Positions 35,474-45,226 are shown, numbered from the stretch's first letter. The stretch: 64,000 nucleotides of DNA from DAIDKA01 sp035503515 (GCA_035503515.1 DATJTJ010000036.1:1-64000), one strand, 5' to 3'. The notes: generated by a model from the sequence alone, not told the origin. Numbers and translations: made by a program.

Positions 35474-36661
35474 TCAGCTGGCCTGCCTGGCCCGGTAGAA
35501 ATTGCCGGAGCGTACCTTTACCAGGGCGCCGCCCGTCTCGAAACTGACCCCGGCGGGATCCCCGCCGGCGGCCACGACCTCCATCTGCTGCAGCAGCATG
35601 CGTCGCAGCATCATGATACCCCGATCCGAGCTCACCAGATGTTCCTCGGAATGCAGCGTGATGGGACCCTGTCCGGCCTGGGCCTCGTAGTCCCCGGGGG
35701 TGTTGCGGTGTTCCGCCTCGCTCATCTGGCCCCAGGTCTTGCCGTTGAACAGCATGTTGCGGAACGGGGCATCCCGGGGGACCCGCGCGACCATGGCCTG
35801 TACGTAATGACTGTCGTCCACGGGCACCACCCAGGAGATCCCCGAGGAGGGGCCGGCCTTCAGGGTCACATCGGGCACGCTCATGATGTTCGGCAGCAGC
35901 CACGAGGAGATGCGGTCCACTTCGCGACCATCCGGCAGCTGTCGTACGGCGGAGTAGCACACGCCGCTTTCGGTCTCGAAGAAGTCCACCTTCGGCATGA
36001 CGGCGAACTGCGGGACGAACTGCACGGTGCTGAAGGTGGAATGCAGCACCTGCACGTGGAACGGGTCCATCACGTTGTCGTTCATGTGCAGCCAGCTGTA
36101 GGGCACGACCGCAAGGGAGTCATCGCCGGTGGAGCCGAAACCCCCGTAGCTGCGCCAGAGGATCTCCCCGGGGCCGATCGTTTCCAGATTGTCATAGAGG
36201 GGCAGCACCGGGCGCTTCTGCGGTGGACCGAGGTATGCAAACACCAGCCCGTAGCGCTCCTCGATGGGATACCAGGGCTGCCGCGCCGTCTCGCGATGCC
36301 GGCCGTGGTCGGGCTCGCAGGGCTGATCGAGGCAATTGCCCTGCACATCGAACAGCCAGCCGTGATAGCAGCAGCGGATCCCGTCCTGCTCCACCCGGCC
36401 GTAGTACAGCGAGGTCCCGCGATGCATGCAGCGCGGGTACAGCAGCCCGGGACGGCCCTTGCGGTCCCGGAACAGCACCAGATCCTCGCCCAGGATCCGC
36501 ACCTTTCGCGGTTCTGACCTGACGTTCTCGGACAGTCCGACCGGCTGCCAGTACCGCCGCAGGAGTTCTCCGCAGGGGGTGCCCGGGCCGACCGCCGCGA
36601 GGGTCTCGTTGAAGTGCGCGCGCGGGCGCCCGTAGGCGCTGCCCATGGTGTCGGTAGCCAT
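35474..36661 (-). CDS. Rieske non-haem iron oxygenase, alpha subunit (phthalate/vanillate O-demethylase-like)
   Basis: Start set at ATG 36661 after GGGGGAAAG, giving 395 residues. The Rieske cluster ligands are Cys78-x-His80 and Cys97-x2-His100 (CMHRGTSLYYG and CCYHGW). The mononuclear iron site is Asn196, Asp199, His202 and His207 in MNDNVMDPFHVQVLH. Such enzymes hydroxylate or demethylate aromatic or steroid-like substrates and need a separate reductase, which is not encoded nearby. A short protein gene follows. The substrate is unknown. Confidence 0.92.
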   Translation of the reverse strand: MATDTMGSAYGRPRAHFNETLAAVGPGTPCGELLRRYWQPVGLSENVRSEPRKVRILGEDLVLFRDRKGRPGLLYPRCMHRGTSLYYGRVEQDGIRCCYHGWLFDVQGNCLDQPCEPDHGRHRETARQPWYPIEERYGLVFAYLGPPQKRPVLPLYDNLETIGPGEILWRSYGGFGSTGDDSLAVVPYSWLHMNDNVMDPFHVQVLHSTFSTVQFVPQFAVMPKVDFFETESGVCYSAVRQLPDGREVDRISSWLLPNIMSVPDVTLKAGPSSGISWVVPVDDSHYVQAMVARVPRDAPFRNMLFNGKTWGQMSEAEHRNTPGDYEAQAGQGPITLHSEEHLVSSDRGIMMLRRMLLQQMEVVAAGGDPAGVSFETGGALVKVRSGNFYRARQAS

Positions 36662-36736
36662 ACTTTCCCCCTCGACTCGCACCGGCGTGGTGGTCGATCA
36701 AGCTTGAACCGCGGGCCCCGGCAGTGGCAAGCGCAG

Positions 36737-39700
36737 CTACTCCCGCGGCTGCGGTTGCAGGATGCGCTCGATCTGCTCCTGCAACCGTTTCTCCGACACC
36801 GGCATCAGGGTGCGCAGCTCCTGTGCGAACATCGACACCCGCAGTTCCTCGAGCATCCAGCGCAGCTGTCGCAGCGCCGGCACGCAGGCCACGGGCAGTC
36901 CGCGTTCGGCGAGGTTCCGGTACTGCTCCTCGAGGGGCCGGATGCGCGCCGCAAGGGCGCTGTCCCGTTCCGGATTCGCGCCGATGCGCTGCGCCCGGCG
37001 CGCGATGCCCTTGAGATAGCGGGGCAGCTGGTTGAACCAGGGTTGCGCGGGGGTCGCCGGGAAGCTCTCGCTGATGAGCGCCGCCAGCTGCGCGCGCATC
37101 TGCGCCAGCGGCACGGCGAACAGATCCCCGCGCAGCTGCTCGAGCGCCGCGCGCGCGCCGCGGCGCTCCTCGAGAATGCTGCGCAACAGGGCCATGAAGC
37201 GCGTGGCGGTCGCATCCAGCTGAGCGCGACGGCCGTCCAGGCGCTGCGCGAAGTCGTGCGCCGTGCGCGGCAGCTCATCCTCGCCGCAGAAGCAATCCTG
37301 GAAAATCCGCTCGGCACAGGCTTCCGCCAGGGGGCGCGTCAGCGTCAGACCCTGTGCCAGCAGCAGCAGCGGACGCTCATCGCTGATCCGCCGGGCGATG
37401 TGGCGCGCCTGCTGCGGCAGCGCCAGGACGGCGAGGCGGGTCAGGCCGGGGCGGGTCAGTTCCTCCGCTTCCGCCAACGTGCGGCCTTCGACCAGCAGCA
37501 CGCCGTTGCCGGCATCCTGCAGTGCCGGCCACACATTGAAGGACACCCCCGAGCGCGCGACGGTACGGCTGCGCGGCAGATCGCCGAAGTCCCAGCTGCG
37601 GTGGACCTCGGCCGAAACCTGCGACGCGGCCCCGCGCACCTGGCGGCGCAGCTTCGCAAGATCGCGGCCTTCGGCCAGCACCGTGGTCCGGTCCAGCACC
37701 CGGACGTTCAGCCGCAGGTAGTCCGGCAGTACCGCCGTGGCGAGTTCCGCCGCTGCCACGGGCGTGCCCGTCCGGGCCGTTATCCAGCCCGCGAGCCAGG
37801 GGTGGAAGGGCGGCAAGGGGCCCCCGCTCACCGACTCGAGGGCCAGCCGCGCCTGGTCCGTCACCGGCACGATCAGCCGCCGCAGCGGCTTCGGCAAGGA
37901 ACGCAGCAGTTCGGCGATCTTCTCCTGTCGCATGCCGGGCACGAGCCACGCCAGCTGTTCCGCGTCCAGGGCCTCGAGCAGCGGTTCCGGGACCTGCAGC
38001 GTCAGGCCGTCCGCGGGGTTGGCCGGTTCGAAGAGGTAGGTGAGCGGCAGGGCGTTGCCGGCGACGTTCAGGGTCATCGGGAAGTCCCCGCCGCCGGCCT
38101 CCGGCGCGTCGCGGCGGGCCAGGTCGGCGAGGCTCATGTGCAGGGCTTCGGGACTGGCGCCTCCGGCATCGCGCCACCAGCGCTCGAAGCCGGCCACCGA
38201 GTTGACGCTCACCGGGATGCGTGCGGCGTAGAACTGCGCCTGCGCGGCCTCGTCCACCAGGATGTCGCGGCGCCGGATGCGGGCCTCCAGGCCTTCGACC
38301 TGCGCCTTCAGGGCCCGGTTGGCCGCGACGAAGGGCAGGTCGATGCGGCTGCGGCCGGCCACCAGCGCCTCCTGGACGAAGATCTCGTGGGCCGCCAGCG
38401 GCTCGACCGCGCCGTAGCTCACCCGCCTTGCGGTGGCCAGCGGCAGGCCGTAGAGACTGACGGTTTCGTAGGCGCTGACCTGGCCGCGCGAACTTACCCA
38501 ATGCGGATCCGAGTACTCCCTGCGCAGCAGCGGCCCGGCAACGCCCTCGATCCAGCCGGGCTGCACCGCCGCGACCATGCGTGCATACAGCCGCGTGGTC
38601 TCGGTCAGCTGGGCGGCGACCACCCACTTGGGTGGCCGGGCGGCCAGGGGCGTTCCGGGGGCGATCACGAAGCGCGTGCCCCGCGCCCCGTGGTACTCGC
38701 GCCGCTCGTCCAGTACGCCGATGGACCCCAGCAGTCCCGCCAGCACGGCGCGGTGCAGTTCGGCGTAGGGCGCCGCCGCCTCGTGGCGTTTCAGATGCAG
38801 TTCCTGGGCCGCCCGTCCGAGCTGCGCATGCAGGTCCTGCCACTCCCGCATGCGCACGAAGGACAGGAAATGCTCCCGGCACCACTTGCGCAGGGCCGAC
38901 CCGCCCAGGTCCGCGGCCTGCTCATGGAAGAGGCGCCACAGGTTCAGGACCGTCACGAAATCCGAGCGGGAATCGGCATACCCCGCGTGGGCCTCGTCTG
39001 CCTGGGCCTGGGCCTCGGCGGGCCGCTCCCGGGGGTCCTGGGCGGCGAGGAAGGCGGTGATGATCAGCAGTTCCGCCAGGCACCGCAGCTGCGCCGCGGC
39101 CAGCAGCATCCGTCCCAGTTTCGGATCGCAAGGCAGGGCGGCGATGCGCCGCCCCAGGCGGGTGATGCGCCGCCGCTCATCCATCGCGCCCAGTTCCTGA
39201 AGCTGGCGCACCCCGTCGTTGATCTGGCGCGTGTCGGGCGGGTCCGGAAACGGGAACGACTCCGGATCCCCGAGTCCCGAGGCCGCCATCTGCAGCAGCA
39301 CGCTCGCCAGGTGCGTGCGCAGGATCTCGGGCGGCGTGAACGCTTCGCGCGCCAGGTAGTCCGCTTCCGAGTACAGCCGGATGCAGATGCCCGGGGCTTC
39401 GCGCCCGCAACGGCCCCGCCGCTGGTCGGCGCTCGCCTGCGAGATCGGCTCGAGCGGCAGGCGCTGGACCTTGGTGCGCACGCTGTAGCGGCTGATCCGC
39501 GCCAGCCCGCTGTCGATCACATGCCGCACCTGGGGTACGGTCAGGGACGTTTCCGCGACGTTGGTGGCGAGGATCACGCGGTGCGCGCGATGGGGCTCGA
39601 AGATGCGCTCCTGCTGCTGGGCCGTCAGGCGTGCGAACAGCGGCAGCACCTCCAGATGTGCGAGCCGGGCGCGCTGCAGGGCCTGCGCGGCCTCGCGGAT

Positions 39701-40450
39701 GTGCTTCTCGCCGGGCAGGAACACCAGGATGTCACCGCGGGAGCCGGCATCCGCCTGCGACAGCTCGCGTACGGCCGCGACGATACCTTCGGGCAGCGAC
39801 AGTTCCGCGGCGTCTTCGTCGGCGGCTTCCAACGGCCGGTAGCGCACCTCGACCGGATAGCTCACGCCCTCGACATCGATGACCGGTGCGCCATCGAAGA
39901 ACTGCGCCAGCTTGCCGGTATCGATGGTCGCCGAGGTGACGATCACGCGCAGCTCGGGGCGCCGTGCGGACAGGCGTTTCAGGGACCCGAGCAGCAGGTC
40001 GATGTTGAGGCTGCGCTCGTGGGCTTCGTCGATGATGAGCGTGTCGTAGGCCCGCAGCTGCGGATCGGCGGTCAGTTGGCGCAGCAGGATGCCGTCGGTC
40101 ATGAGCTTGAGGCGACAGTCCGGGCCCGTGCGATCCTCGAAGCGGACCTGACAGCCGACGGCCGCGCCCACGCGGGTGCCCAGTTCGGCGGCGATCCGGT
40201 TCGCCAGGGCGCGGGCCGCGATCCGGCGCGGCTGCGTATGGCCGATCAGAGCTCCCGCCCCCCTGCCGGCGGCCAGGCAGATCTTGGGCAGCTGGGTCGA
40301 TTTGCCCGAGCCGGTCGCACCGCAGACGATGATGACCGGGTTGCGGGCCAGGGCGTCGGTGATATCCGCTGCGCGGATGCTGATGGGCAGCCGCCGGTCC
40401 AGCGCCAGGTTCAGGCCAGGTTGCATAGGGCGCGGATTCTGGCCGAACAT
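36737..40450 (-). CDS. hrpA: ATP-dependent RNA helicase HrpA
   Basis: The 1237-residue DEAH-box helicase has Walker A GATGSGKST at 44-52, DEAHERS from residue 141, TSATID soon after, and the helicase C-terminal, HA2, OB-fold and long DUF3418-type tail typical of HrpA. In Escherichia coli HrpA rescues stalled ribosomes and processes mRNA. The start at ATG 40450 is 9 bases from the divergent VOC gene; Met9 is an alternative start. The stop is 75 bases upstream of the Rieske gene start on the same strand. Confidence 0.96.
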   Translation of the reverse strand: MFGQNPRPMQPGLNLALDRRLPISIRAADITDALARNPVIIVCGATGSGKSTQLPKICLAAGRGAGALIGHTQPRRIAARALANRIAAELGTRVGAAVGCQVRFEDRTGPDCRLKLMTDGILLRQLTADPQLRAYDTLIIDEAHERSLNIDLLLGSLKRLSARRPELRVIVTSATIDTGKLAQFFDGAPVIDVEGVSYPVEVRYRPLEAADEDAAELSLPEGIVAAVRELSQADAGSRGDILVFLPGEKHIREAAQALQRARLAHLEVLPLFARLTAQQQERIFEPHRAHRVILATNVAETSLTVPQVRHVIDSGLARISRYSVRTKVQRLPLEPISQASADQRRGRCGREAPGICIRLYSEADYLAREAFTPPEILRTHLASVLLQMAASGLGDPESFPFPDPPDTRQINDGVRQLQELGAMDERRRITRLGRRIAALPCDPKLGRMLLAAAQLRCLAELLIITAFLAAQDPRERPAEAQAQADEAHAGYADSRSDFVTVLNLWRLFHEQAADLGGSALRKWCREHFLSFVRMREWQDLHAQLGRAAQELHLKRHEAAAPYAELHRAVLAGLLGSIGVLDERREYHGARGTRFVIAPGTPLAARPPKWVVAAQLTETTRLYARMVAAVQPGWIEGVAGPLLRREYSDPHWVSSRGQVSAYETVSLYGLPLATARRVSYGAVEPLAAHEIFVQEALVAGRSRIDLPFVAANRALKAQVEGLEARIRRRDILVDEAAQAQFYAARIPVSVNSVAGFERWWRDAGGASPEALHMSLADLARRDAPEAGGGDFPMTLNVAGNALPLTYLFEPANPADGLTLQVPEPLLEALDAEQLAWLVPGMRQEKIAELLRSLPKPLRRLIVPVTDQARLALESVSGGPLPPFHPWLAGWITARTGTPVAAAELATAVLPDYLRLNVRVLDRTTVLAEGRDLAKLRRQVRGAASQVSAEVHRSWDFGDLPRSRTVARSGVSFNVWPALQDAGNGVLLVEGRTLAEAEELTRPGLTRLAVLALPQQARHIARRISDERPLLLLAQGLTLTRPLAEACAERIFQDCFCGEDELPRTAHDFAQRLDGRRAQLDATATRFMALLRSILEERRGARAALEQLRGDLFAVPLAQMRAQLAALISESFPATPAQPWFNQLPRYLKGIARRAQRIGANPERDSALAARIRPLEEQYRNLAERGLPVACVPALRQLRWMLEELRVSMFAQELRTLMPVSEKRLQEQIERILQPQPRE

Positions 40451-40459
40451 AGCGTCATT

Positions 40460-40900
40460 GTGCAGACCACCCGTCCCACTCCTCCAGGCTGGCCGCGGAT
40501 CTCATCCTCGCTGGCCTACCAGGATCCGGCGCGGGCGATCGACTGGCTGGTGCGCGCCTTCGGCTTTTCCGTGCGGGTGAAGGTCCCGGACGGGGACGGC
40601 GGCATCCGGCACTCGGAACTCACCTTCGGGGATGCCGTGGTCATGGTGGCCGGGGAACGCCCGCAGCCGCCCATGCCGGCCCGCTCTCCGCGGTCCCTTG
40701 ACGGGGCCAACACCCAGGCGCTGTTCATCTACGTGGACGACATCGAGGCCCACTACACACAGGCCCTGTCAGAAGGGGCCGTGGTGGCGCGTGCACTGGC
40801 CACGACCGACTACGGCGCGGACTACTGGACGGACCGTGGCTACACGGTACTGGATCCCGAAGGGCATGCCTGGCACTTCGCCCAGCGATTGCGGCCATAG
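40460..40900 (+). CDS. VOC-superfamily (glyoxalase/bleomycin-resistance-like) protein
   Basis: Starting at GTG 40460 the product has 146 residues; the much longer upstream frame is the shadow of hrpA. The two beta-alpha-beta-beta-beta modules of the VOC fold are visible: AYQDPARAIDWLVRAFGF at the start and FIYVDDIEAHYTQA then VLDPEGHAWHFAQ at the end. It resembles the PhnB-like group that binds or isomerises small metal-dependent substrates. Metal ligands cannot be fixed by eye. Divergent from hrpA. Confidence 0.82.
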   Translation: MQTTRPTPPGWPRISSSLAYQDPARAIDWLVRAFGFSVRVKVPDGDGGIRHSELTFGDAVVMVAGERPQPPMPARSPRSLDGANTQALFIYVDDIEAHYTQALSEGAVVARALATTDYGADYWTDRGYTVLDPEGHAWHFAQRLRP

Positions 40901-40949
40901 GCGGTCCGTGTCATAAGAGCCTGCTGAGCGTCCGCAGAGGGATACATTC

Positions 40950-41381
40950 ATGGCAAGGAATTCCAGGGGCCACGCGCCGTCGGTGTCGCTGGCCGCAGCA
41001 CTCGGACTCGGGATCCTGGGGGCGGGGGTCGCGCTGCCGGCGTCGGCCCATCATTCCTTTGCCCTGTTCGATCATCAGAACCGTGTGACCGTGACCGGAA
41101 CCGTGCTCAAGTTCGAATGGACCAACCCGCATGTGTTCATCCAGCTGGAGGTTCCCGACGCCTCCGGCAGCAAGCACTACACCGTCGAGTGCGCCAGTCC
41201 CAACGTGCTCACGCGGGTGGGCTGGAAGTTCAACGACGTGAAGCAGGGCGACAAGGTCACGCTGCTGATCAACCCGCTGCGCAACGGGCAGCCCGGCGGG
41301 ATGCTGGAGAAGGCCACGCTCTCGGACGGTCGTGAATTGAGCGACGGCAATCCGCCGGCCGGCGTCTTCCCGAGGTCCTGA
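40950..41381 (+). CDS. DUF6152-type secreted protein
   Basis: A 143-residue precursor with a signal peptide cut after LPASA, followed by the family hallmark HHSFALFDHQNRVTVTGTV and FEWTNPHVFIQLEV. The family is small, periplasmic and of unknown function, often found beside other secreted proteins in Proteobacteria that degrade complex organics. AGAGGG stands 9 bases before the ATG. The next gene begins 4 bases after its stop. Confidence 0.85.
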   Translation: MARNSRGHAPSVSLAAALGLGILGAGVALPASAHHSFALFDHQNRVTVTGTVLKFEWTNPHVFIQLEVPDASGSKHYTVECASPNVLTRVGWKFNDVKQGDKVTLLINPLRNGQPGGMLEKATLSDGRELSDGNPPAGVFPRS

Positions 41382-41385
41382 ACAC

Positions 41386-42186
41386 ATGCCGATGCCAAGA
41401 CTCGGCCCGATGCTCGGTGCCGCCATTGCGGCGGCGGTGCTCCTGGGTACGGCCGCGCAGGCGGCGGATGCGGAAAAACCAGCGCGGCGTGATCTCGGAC
41501 CGGTCGACTTCACCGGTGACTGGCAGCGCTATCCCGGCATCGGCGGACGCGGTGGGCCGCCGGACCCGGCCGCGCTGCCGCCGCCCGCCACCAAGATGGT
41601 GCTCAGGCCCAAGTACCAGGGCCCCTACGACGCCAGGCGGGCCAGGGAACGCGAATCGGACGCCAAGGGCGAGCCGATCGCGGCCAGCGGTGTCGACTGT
41701 CTGCCTTATGGCATGCCGGAGATGATGTCCGCGATCTATCCGCTGGAAATCCTTCAGACCCCCGGGCAGGTCACCATCATCGCCGAAGCCTTCTCCCAGG
41801 TGCGGCGCATCTACATAGGCAAGCCCCAGGCGAAGATCGGCGATGTCGCGCCGGGGTACTACGGGCATTCGGTGGCGCATTGGGAAGGTTCGACGCTGGT
41901 CGTCGACACCATCGGCGTCAAGGAATCGGTGCTCGGCCACAGCGAAATGCCGCACAGCGACCAGATGCGCATCACCGAGCGGCTGCGACTGGTGCGGCCG
42001 GACATCCTGCACGACCAGATCACGGTCGAGGACCCGGTGACGCTGGAGCAGCCCTGGACGTTCACCTTCGCCTACAAGCGCATGCGCGACTACGAAATGC
42101 TCGAGTACGTGTGCGAGAACAACCACGAGTACATCGACGACCAGGGCGTCACGCATCTGCGCCTGCAGGACCAGGACAACAAGTGA
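41386..42186 (+). CDS. Secreted protein of unknown function paired with DUF6152
   Basis: The 266-residue product has a signal peptide (AAIAAAVLLGTAAQA) and a soluble domain with CLPYGMPEMM, GHSVAHWEGSTLVVDTIGVK and KRMRDYEMLEYVCENNHEY. Three Cys-sparse beta-rich blocks suggest a periplasmic binding fold. I recognise the type from environmental Proteobacteria and Acidobacteria but no function is known. It is tightly coupled to the DUF6152 gene and to the aldehyde dehydrogenase that follows after 10 bases. Confidence 0.75.
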   Translation: MPMPRLGPMLGAAIAAAVLLGTAAQAADAEKPARRDLGPVDFTGDWQRYPGIGGRGGPPDPAALPPPATKMVLRPKYQGPYDARRARERESDAKGEPIAASGVDCLPYGMPEMMSAIYPLEILQTPGQVTIIAEAFSQVRRIYIGKPQAKIGDVAPGYYGHSVAHWEGSTLVVDTIGVKESVLGHSEMPHSDQMRITERLRLVRPDILHDQITVEDPVTLEQPWTFTFAYKRMRDYEMLEYVCENNHEYIDDQGVTHLRLQDQDNK

Positions 42187-42196
42187 GGATTCAGTC

Positions 42197-43687
42197 ATGA
42201 ACGCAGCTCTCAAACCGGACTTTGCCGCTCCCCTGGCCTTCATGGCGAAGAAACATGGGCTGCTGATCAACAACGAGTGGGTCGAGCCCCGCGGCGCCGG
42301 CCGGATCGAGGTGCTGAACCCGGCCACGGGCAAGGTGCTGGGGCATGCCGCCGCGGGTGGCGCGGAGGACATCGATCTTGCGGTGCGCGCCGCACGCAAT
42401 GCGTTCGAGAATGGTCCCTGGCCCGCCATGCCGCCGGTCGCCCGCGCGCGGCTGCTGTGGAAACTCGCCGACCTTATCGAACAGGCGGCCGATGAGATCG
42501 GGCAGGTACTGAGCCTCGACAACGGCATGCCCTTCGGCATGGCGAAGTTCGCCGGCGCCCTGGGCACCGCCAATGGCATGCGCTATGCCGCCGGCTGGAG
42601 CGGCAAGGTGCATGGCGAAGTTCCCGAACTGTCGGAGCCCAACAAGCTCGCCTACACGCTGCACGAGCCCATCGGTGTCGTCGGCTGCATCACGCCCTGG
42701 AATTTCCCCTTCGCCATGGAAGCGGACAAGGTCGCCGCCGTGATCGCCTCGGGATGCACCATGGTGCTCAAGCCCGCGGAGCTCACGCCCTTCGGCGCGC
42801 TGCTGCTGGGCCGCCTGGTTCTCGAGGCCGGTATTCCGCCGGGCGTGGTCAACATCGTGACCGGCTACGGCGACCCCGCCGGCAAGGCGCTGGTGGAACA
42901 TCCGGATGTCGACAAGATCGCCTTCACCGGATCCACGGCCACCGGCAAATGGATCGTGCAGGCGGCGTCGGCGACCCTCAAGCGGGTGACGCTGGAGCTG
43001 GGCGGAAAATCACCCACGTTCATCTTCCCGGACGCCGACATGGCGCGCGCCATACCCGGCGCCGCCATGGCCGTGTTCGCCAATTCCGGGCAGATCTGCG
43101 TCGCCGGCTCGCGCCTCTACGTGCACAGGAAGGTCTTCGACCAGGTGGTCGAGGGGATCTCGGGCATGGCCCGGACACTCAAGGTCGGATCGGGCCTGGA
43201 ACCCGACACCCATCTCGGACCGCTGGTCTCGCAGGGACAACTCGACCGGGTGACGGGCTACATCAACTCCGGCCAGAGCGAAGGCGCCGAAGTGGTGACG
43301 GGCGGCAAGCGGCAGGGGGACGAGGGGTACTTCGTGCAACCCACGGTCCTGGCGCAGACCCACCGCAGCATGAAGGTGGTGCGCGAGGAGATCTTCGGGC
43401 CGGTGATCTGCGCCATGCCCATCGACGATGATGACCTGGACCGCATCGCCCGGGTCGCCAACGACACCACCTACGGGCTGTCCTCGTACATCTGGACCCG
43501 TGATGTCAGCATCGTTCACAAGCTCGCGCGCAAGATCCGCGCGGGCACCGTGCAGGTGAACGGGGGTGCCGGCCTCGACCCGGCCGTGCCCTTCGGTGGC
43601 TACAAGCAGTCCGGCTGGGGCCGGGAGCATGGCCGCGCCGGCATCGAGAGCATGCTGGAGACCAAGTCCGTCGGTATCACGCTGTGA
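42197..43687 (+). CDS. Aldehyde dehydrogenase (betaine/aromatic aldehyde type)
   Basis: A 496-residue NAD-dependent aldehyde dehydrogenase. Landmarks are TPWNFPFAME at 166-175, LKPAELTPFG with Lys192, FTGSTATG at 243-250, Glu267 in LELGG, and the nucleophile Cys301 in NSGQICVAGSR. GAGGA precedes the ATG. It ends on the far side of the DUF6152 pair, so an aldehyde made or taken up with their help is a reasonable guess. Its last 11 bases overlap the convergent GNAT gene. Confidence 0.9.
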   Translation: MNAALKPDFAAPLAFMAKKHGLLINNEWVEPRGAGRIEVLNPATGKVLGHAAAGGAEDIDLAVRAARNAFENGPWPAMPPVARARLLWKLADLIEQAADEIGQVLSLDNGMPFGMAKFAGALGTANGMRYAAGWSGKVHGEVPELSEPNKLAYTLHEPIGVVGCITPWNFPFAMEADKVAAVIASGCTMVLKPAELTPFGALLLGRLVLEAGIPPGVVNIVTGYGDPAGKALVEHPDVDKIAFTGSTATGKWIVQAASATLKRVTLELGGKSPTFIFPDADMARAIPGAAMAVFANSGQICVAGSRLYVHRKVFDQVVEGISGMARTLKVGSGLEPDTHLGPLVSQGQLDRVTGYINSGQSEGAEVVTGGKRQGDEGYFVQPTVLAQTHRSMKVVREEIFGPVICAMPIDDDDLDRIARVANDTTYGLSSYIWTRDVSIVHKLARKIRAGTVQVNGGAGLDPAVPFGGYKQSGWGREHGRAGIESMLETKSVGITL

Positions 43688-44168
43688 GCTGACCCTGGTT
43701 GACGCGCAGATCGCAACTCATGCGCTGCGCGTCCTCCTGACCCTGGTAGTAGCCCGGCATCAGCATCCCGGCCCGGTAGCCCAAGGATTCATAGAAGCGG
43801 CGCGCCCCGACGTTGTGGGTGCGCAACTCCAGGCTGAGGTCAAACGTCCCCGCGACGACCGCGGTTTCATGCAGCCAGCGCATCAGCCGGCGGCCGAGGC
43901 CGCGGCGCTGGTGGGCCGGCGTCACCGCCAGCAGATTCAGATGGGCACGGTCATCGCCGAACTGCATGATGGCAAATCCGGCGAGCTGGACGGTCAGGGG
44001 ACCCCGGAAGCGGGCGGTCAGGACCACGCTATCGCTACGCTTGATATGGCAAAGTATACGTTCGGCCGACCAGGACGGACGCAGGCCATTCTCGATGAAC
44101 TCGCGCGACAAGGCCGCGATCCGCGAGGCATCGCGTGGCGCGGCCGGTTCGAAGCGGTAGTCGTCCAT
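43677..44168 (-). CDS. GNAT-family N-acetyltransferase, RimI-like
   Basis: A 163-residue GNAT enzyme with the acetyl-CoA motif LAVTPAHQRRGLGRRLM and NVGARRFYESLGYRAGM near the end. The YESLGY pattern is common in RimI-type protein N-terminal acetyltransferases, but other substrates are possible. It overlaps the convergent aldehyde dehydrogenase by 11 bases and is divergent from the arn operon, with 41 bases between the two starts. Confidence 0.88.
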   Translation of the reverse strand: MDDYRFEPAAPRDASRIAALSREFIENGLRPSWSAERILCHIKRSDSVVLTARFRGPLTVQLAGFAIMQFGDDRAHLNLLAVTPAHQRRGLGRRLMRWLHETAVVAGTFDLSLELRTHNVGARRFYESLGYRAGMLMPGYYQGQEDAQRMSCDLRVNQGQLTA

Positions 44169-44209
44169 TTCTTGAGTTTAGAATACCACCACGGAACCGA
44201 AATCCAGGC

Positions 44210-45226
44210 ATGTCAGGCAACGATCACCCTCATCTCAGCGTTGTCATCCCGGTGTACAACGAGGAGGCCAACCTGCCGCTGCTGTTCCAGCGGCTGTACG
44301 CGACGCTCGACCGGCTGCCGTGCAGCTGGGAGTGTGTTTTCGTGGACGATGGCAGCCGGGACCGGTCGGTGGCGCTGCTGCGCGCGCAGTACCAGGCACG
44401 GCCGGCGCACACCCGGGTGATCGTGTTCCGCCGCAACTTCGGCCAGCACTCCGCCATCATGGCCGGGTTCGCCGCGGCGAACGGCGACGTCGTGGTCACG
44501 CTGGACGCGGATCTGCAGAATCCGCCGGAGGAAATCCCACGGCTGCTGGCGGCGGCCGATGCGGGTCATGACTACGTCGGAACGATCCGTCTGGGACGCC
44601 AGGACCACTGGGCCCGGACCTTCCTGTCGCGGCGCATCAATTCGCTGCGCGAGCGCATGACGCCGATCCGGATCACCGACCAGGGCTGCATGCTCAGGGC
44701 CTACTCGCGCCACGTCATCGATGCGGTCAACGGCTCCGGGGAGGTGAACACCTTCATTCCGGCGCTCGCGTACCTGTACGCGAGCAATCCGGTCGAGATC
44801 GAGGTCGCCCACGAGTCGCGGCACGCCGGACAGTCCAAGTACTCCTTCTACAAGCTCATCCGGCTGAACTTCGATCTGATGACCGGTTTCACGGTGGTGC
44901 CGCTGCAGCTGTTCTCGATGCTCGGCATGGCCATCTCGGGCATCTCGCTGCTGCTGTTCCTGTACCTGATCTACGATCGCATCGTGCACGGGCCGGACGT
45001 GCAGGGTGTGTTCACCCTGTTCGCCATCGTGTTCTTCCTGCTGGGACTGGCACTGTTCGGCATCGGGCTCATCGGCGAATACGTCGGTCGCACCTACGAG
45101 CAGGTCCGCGGCCGGCCGCGCTACCTGGTTGCGGCGGTACTCGGCCCCGAGCAGGCCGCCGCGCAGCTGATGGCACCGCAAACCGATCCCGAGCGCCTCC
45201 CGGCGCTCGAGACCACTCGTGTTTAG
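44210..45226 (+). CDS. arnC: Undecaprenyl-phosphate Ara4FN transferase (ArnC-like GT2)
   Basis: Starting at ATG 44210 the 338-residue protein has a GT2 glycosyltransferase domain (SVVIPVYNEEANL; metal site near TLDADLQNPPEEIPRL) and two C-terminal membrane segments. It moves 4-deoxy-4-formamido-L-arabinose from UDP to undecaprenyl phosphate at the inner face of the membrane. Its neighbours make the assignment firm. A dolichyl-mannosyl-type role would be the alternative by sequence alone. First gene of the arn operon. Confidence 0.9.
   Translation: MSGNDHPHLSVVIPVYNEEANLPLLFQRLYATLDRLPCSWECVFVDDGSRDRSVALLRAQYQARPAHTRVIVFRRNFGQHSAIMAGFAAANGDVVVTLDADLQNPPEEIPRLLAAADAGHDYVGTIRLGRQDHWARTFLSRRINSLRERMTPIRITDQGCMLRAYSRHVIDAVNGSGEVNTFIPALAYLYASNPVEIEVAHESRHAGQSKYSFYKLIRLNFDLMTGFTVVPLQLFSMLGMAISGISLLLFLYLIYDRIVHGPDVQGVFTLFAIVFFLLGLALFGIGLIGEYVGRTYEQVRGRPRYLVAAVLGPEQAAAQLMAPQTDPERLPALETTRV

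Noticed and set aside
36614..40457. Over 1280 codons of plus-strand open frame opposite hrpA, in frame with the VOC gene
   Set aside because: Only the last 146 codons encode a recognisable fold; the rest is Arg/Gln/Gly-rich shadow of the helicase.
44169..44209. PmrA box before the arn operon
   Set aside because: No pair of direct CTTAA-type repeats is present; only a TAGAAT that might be a -10 element.
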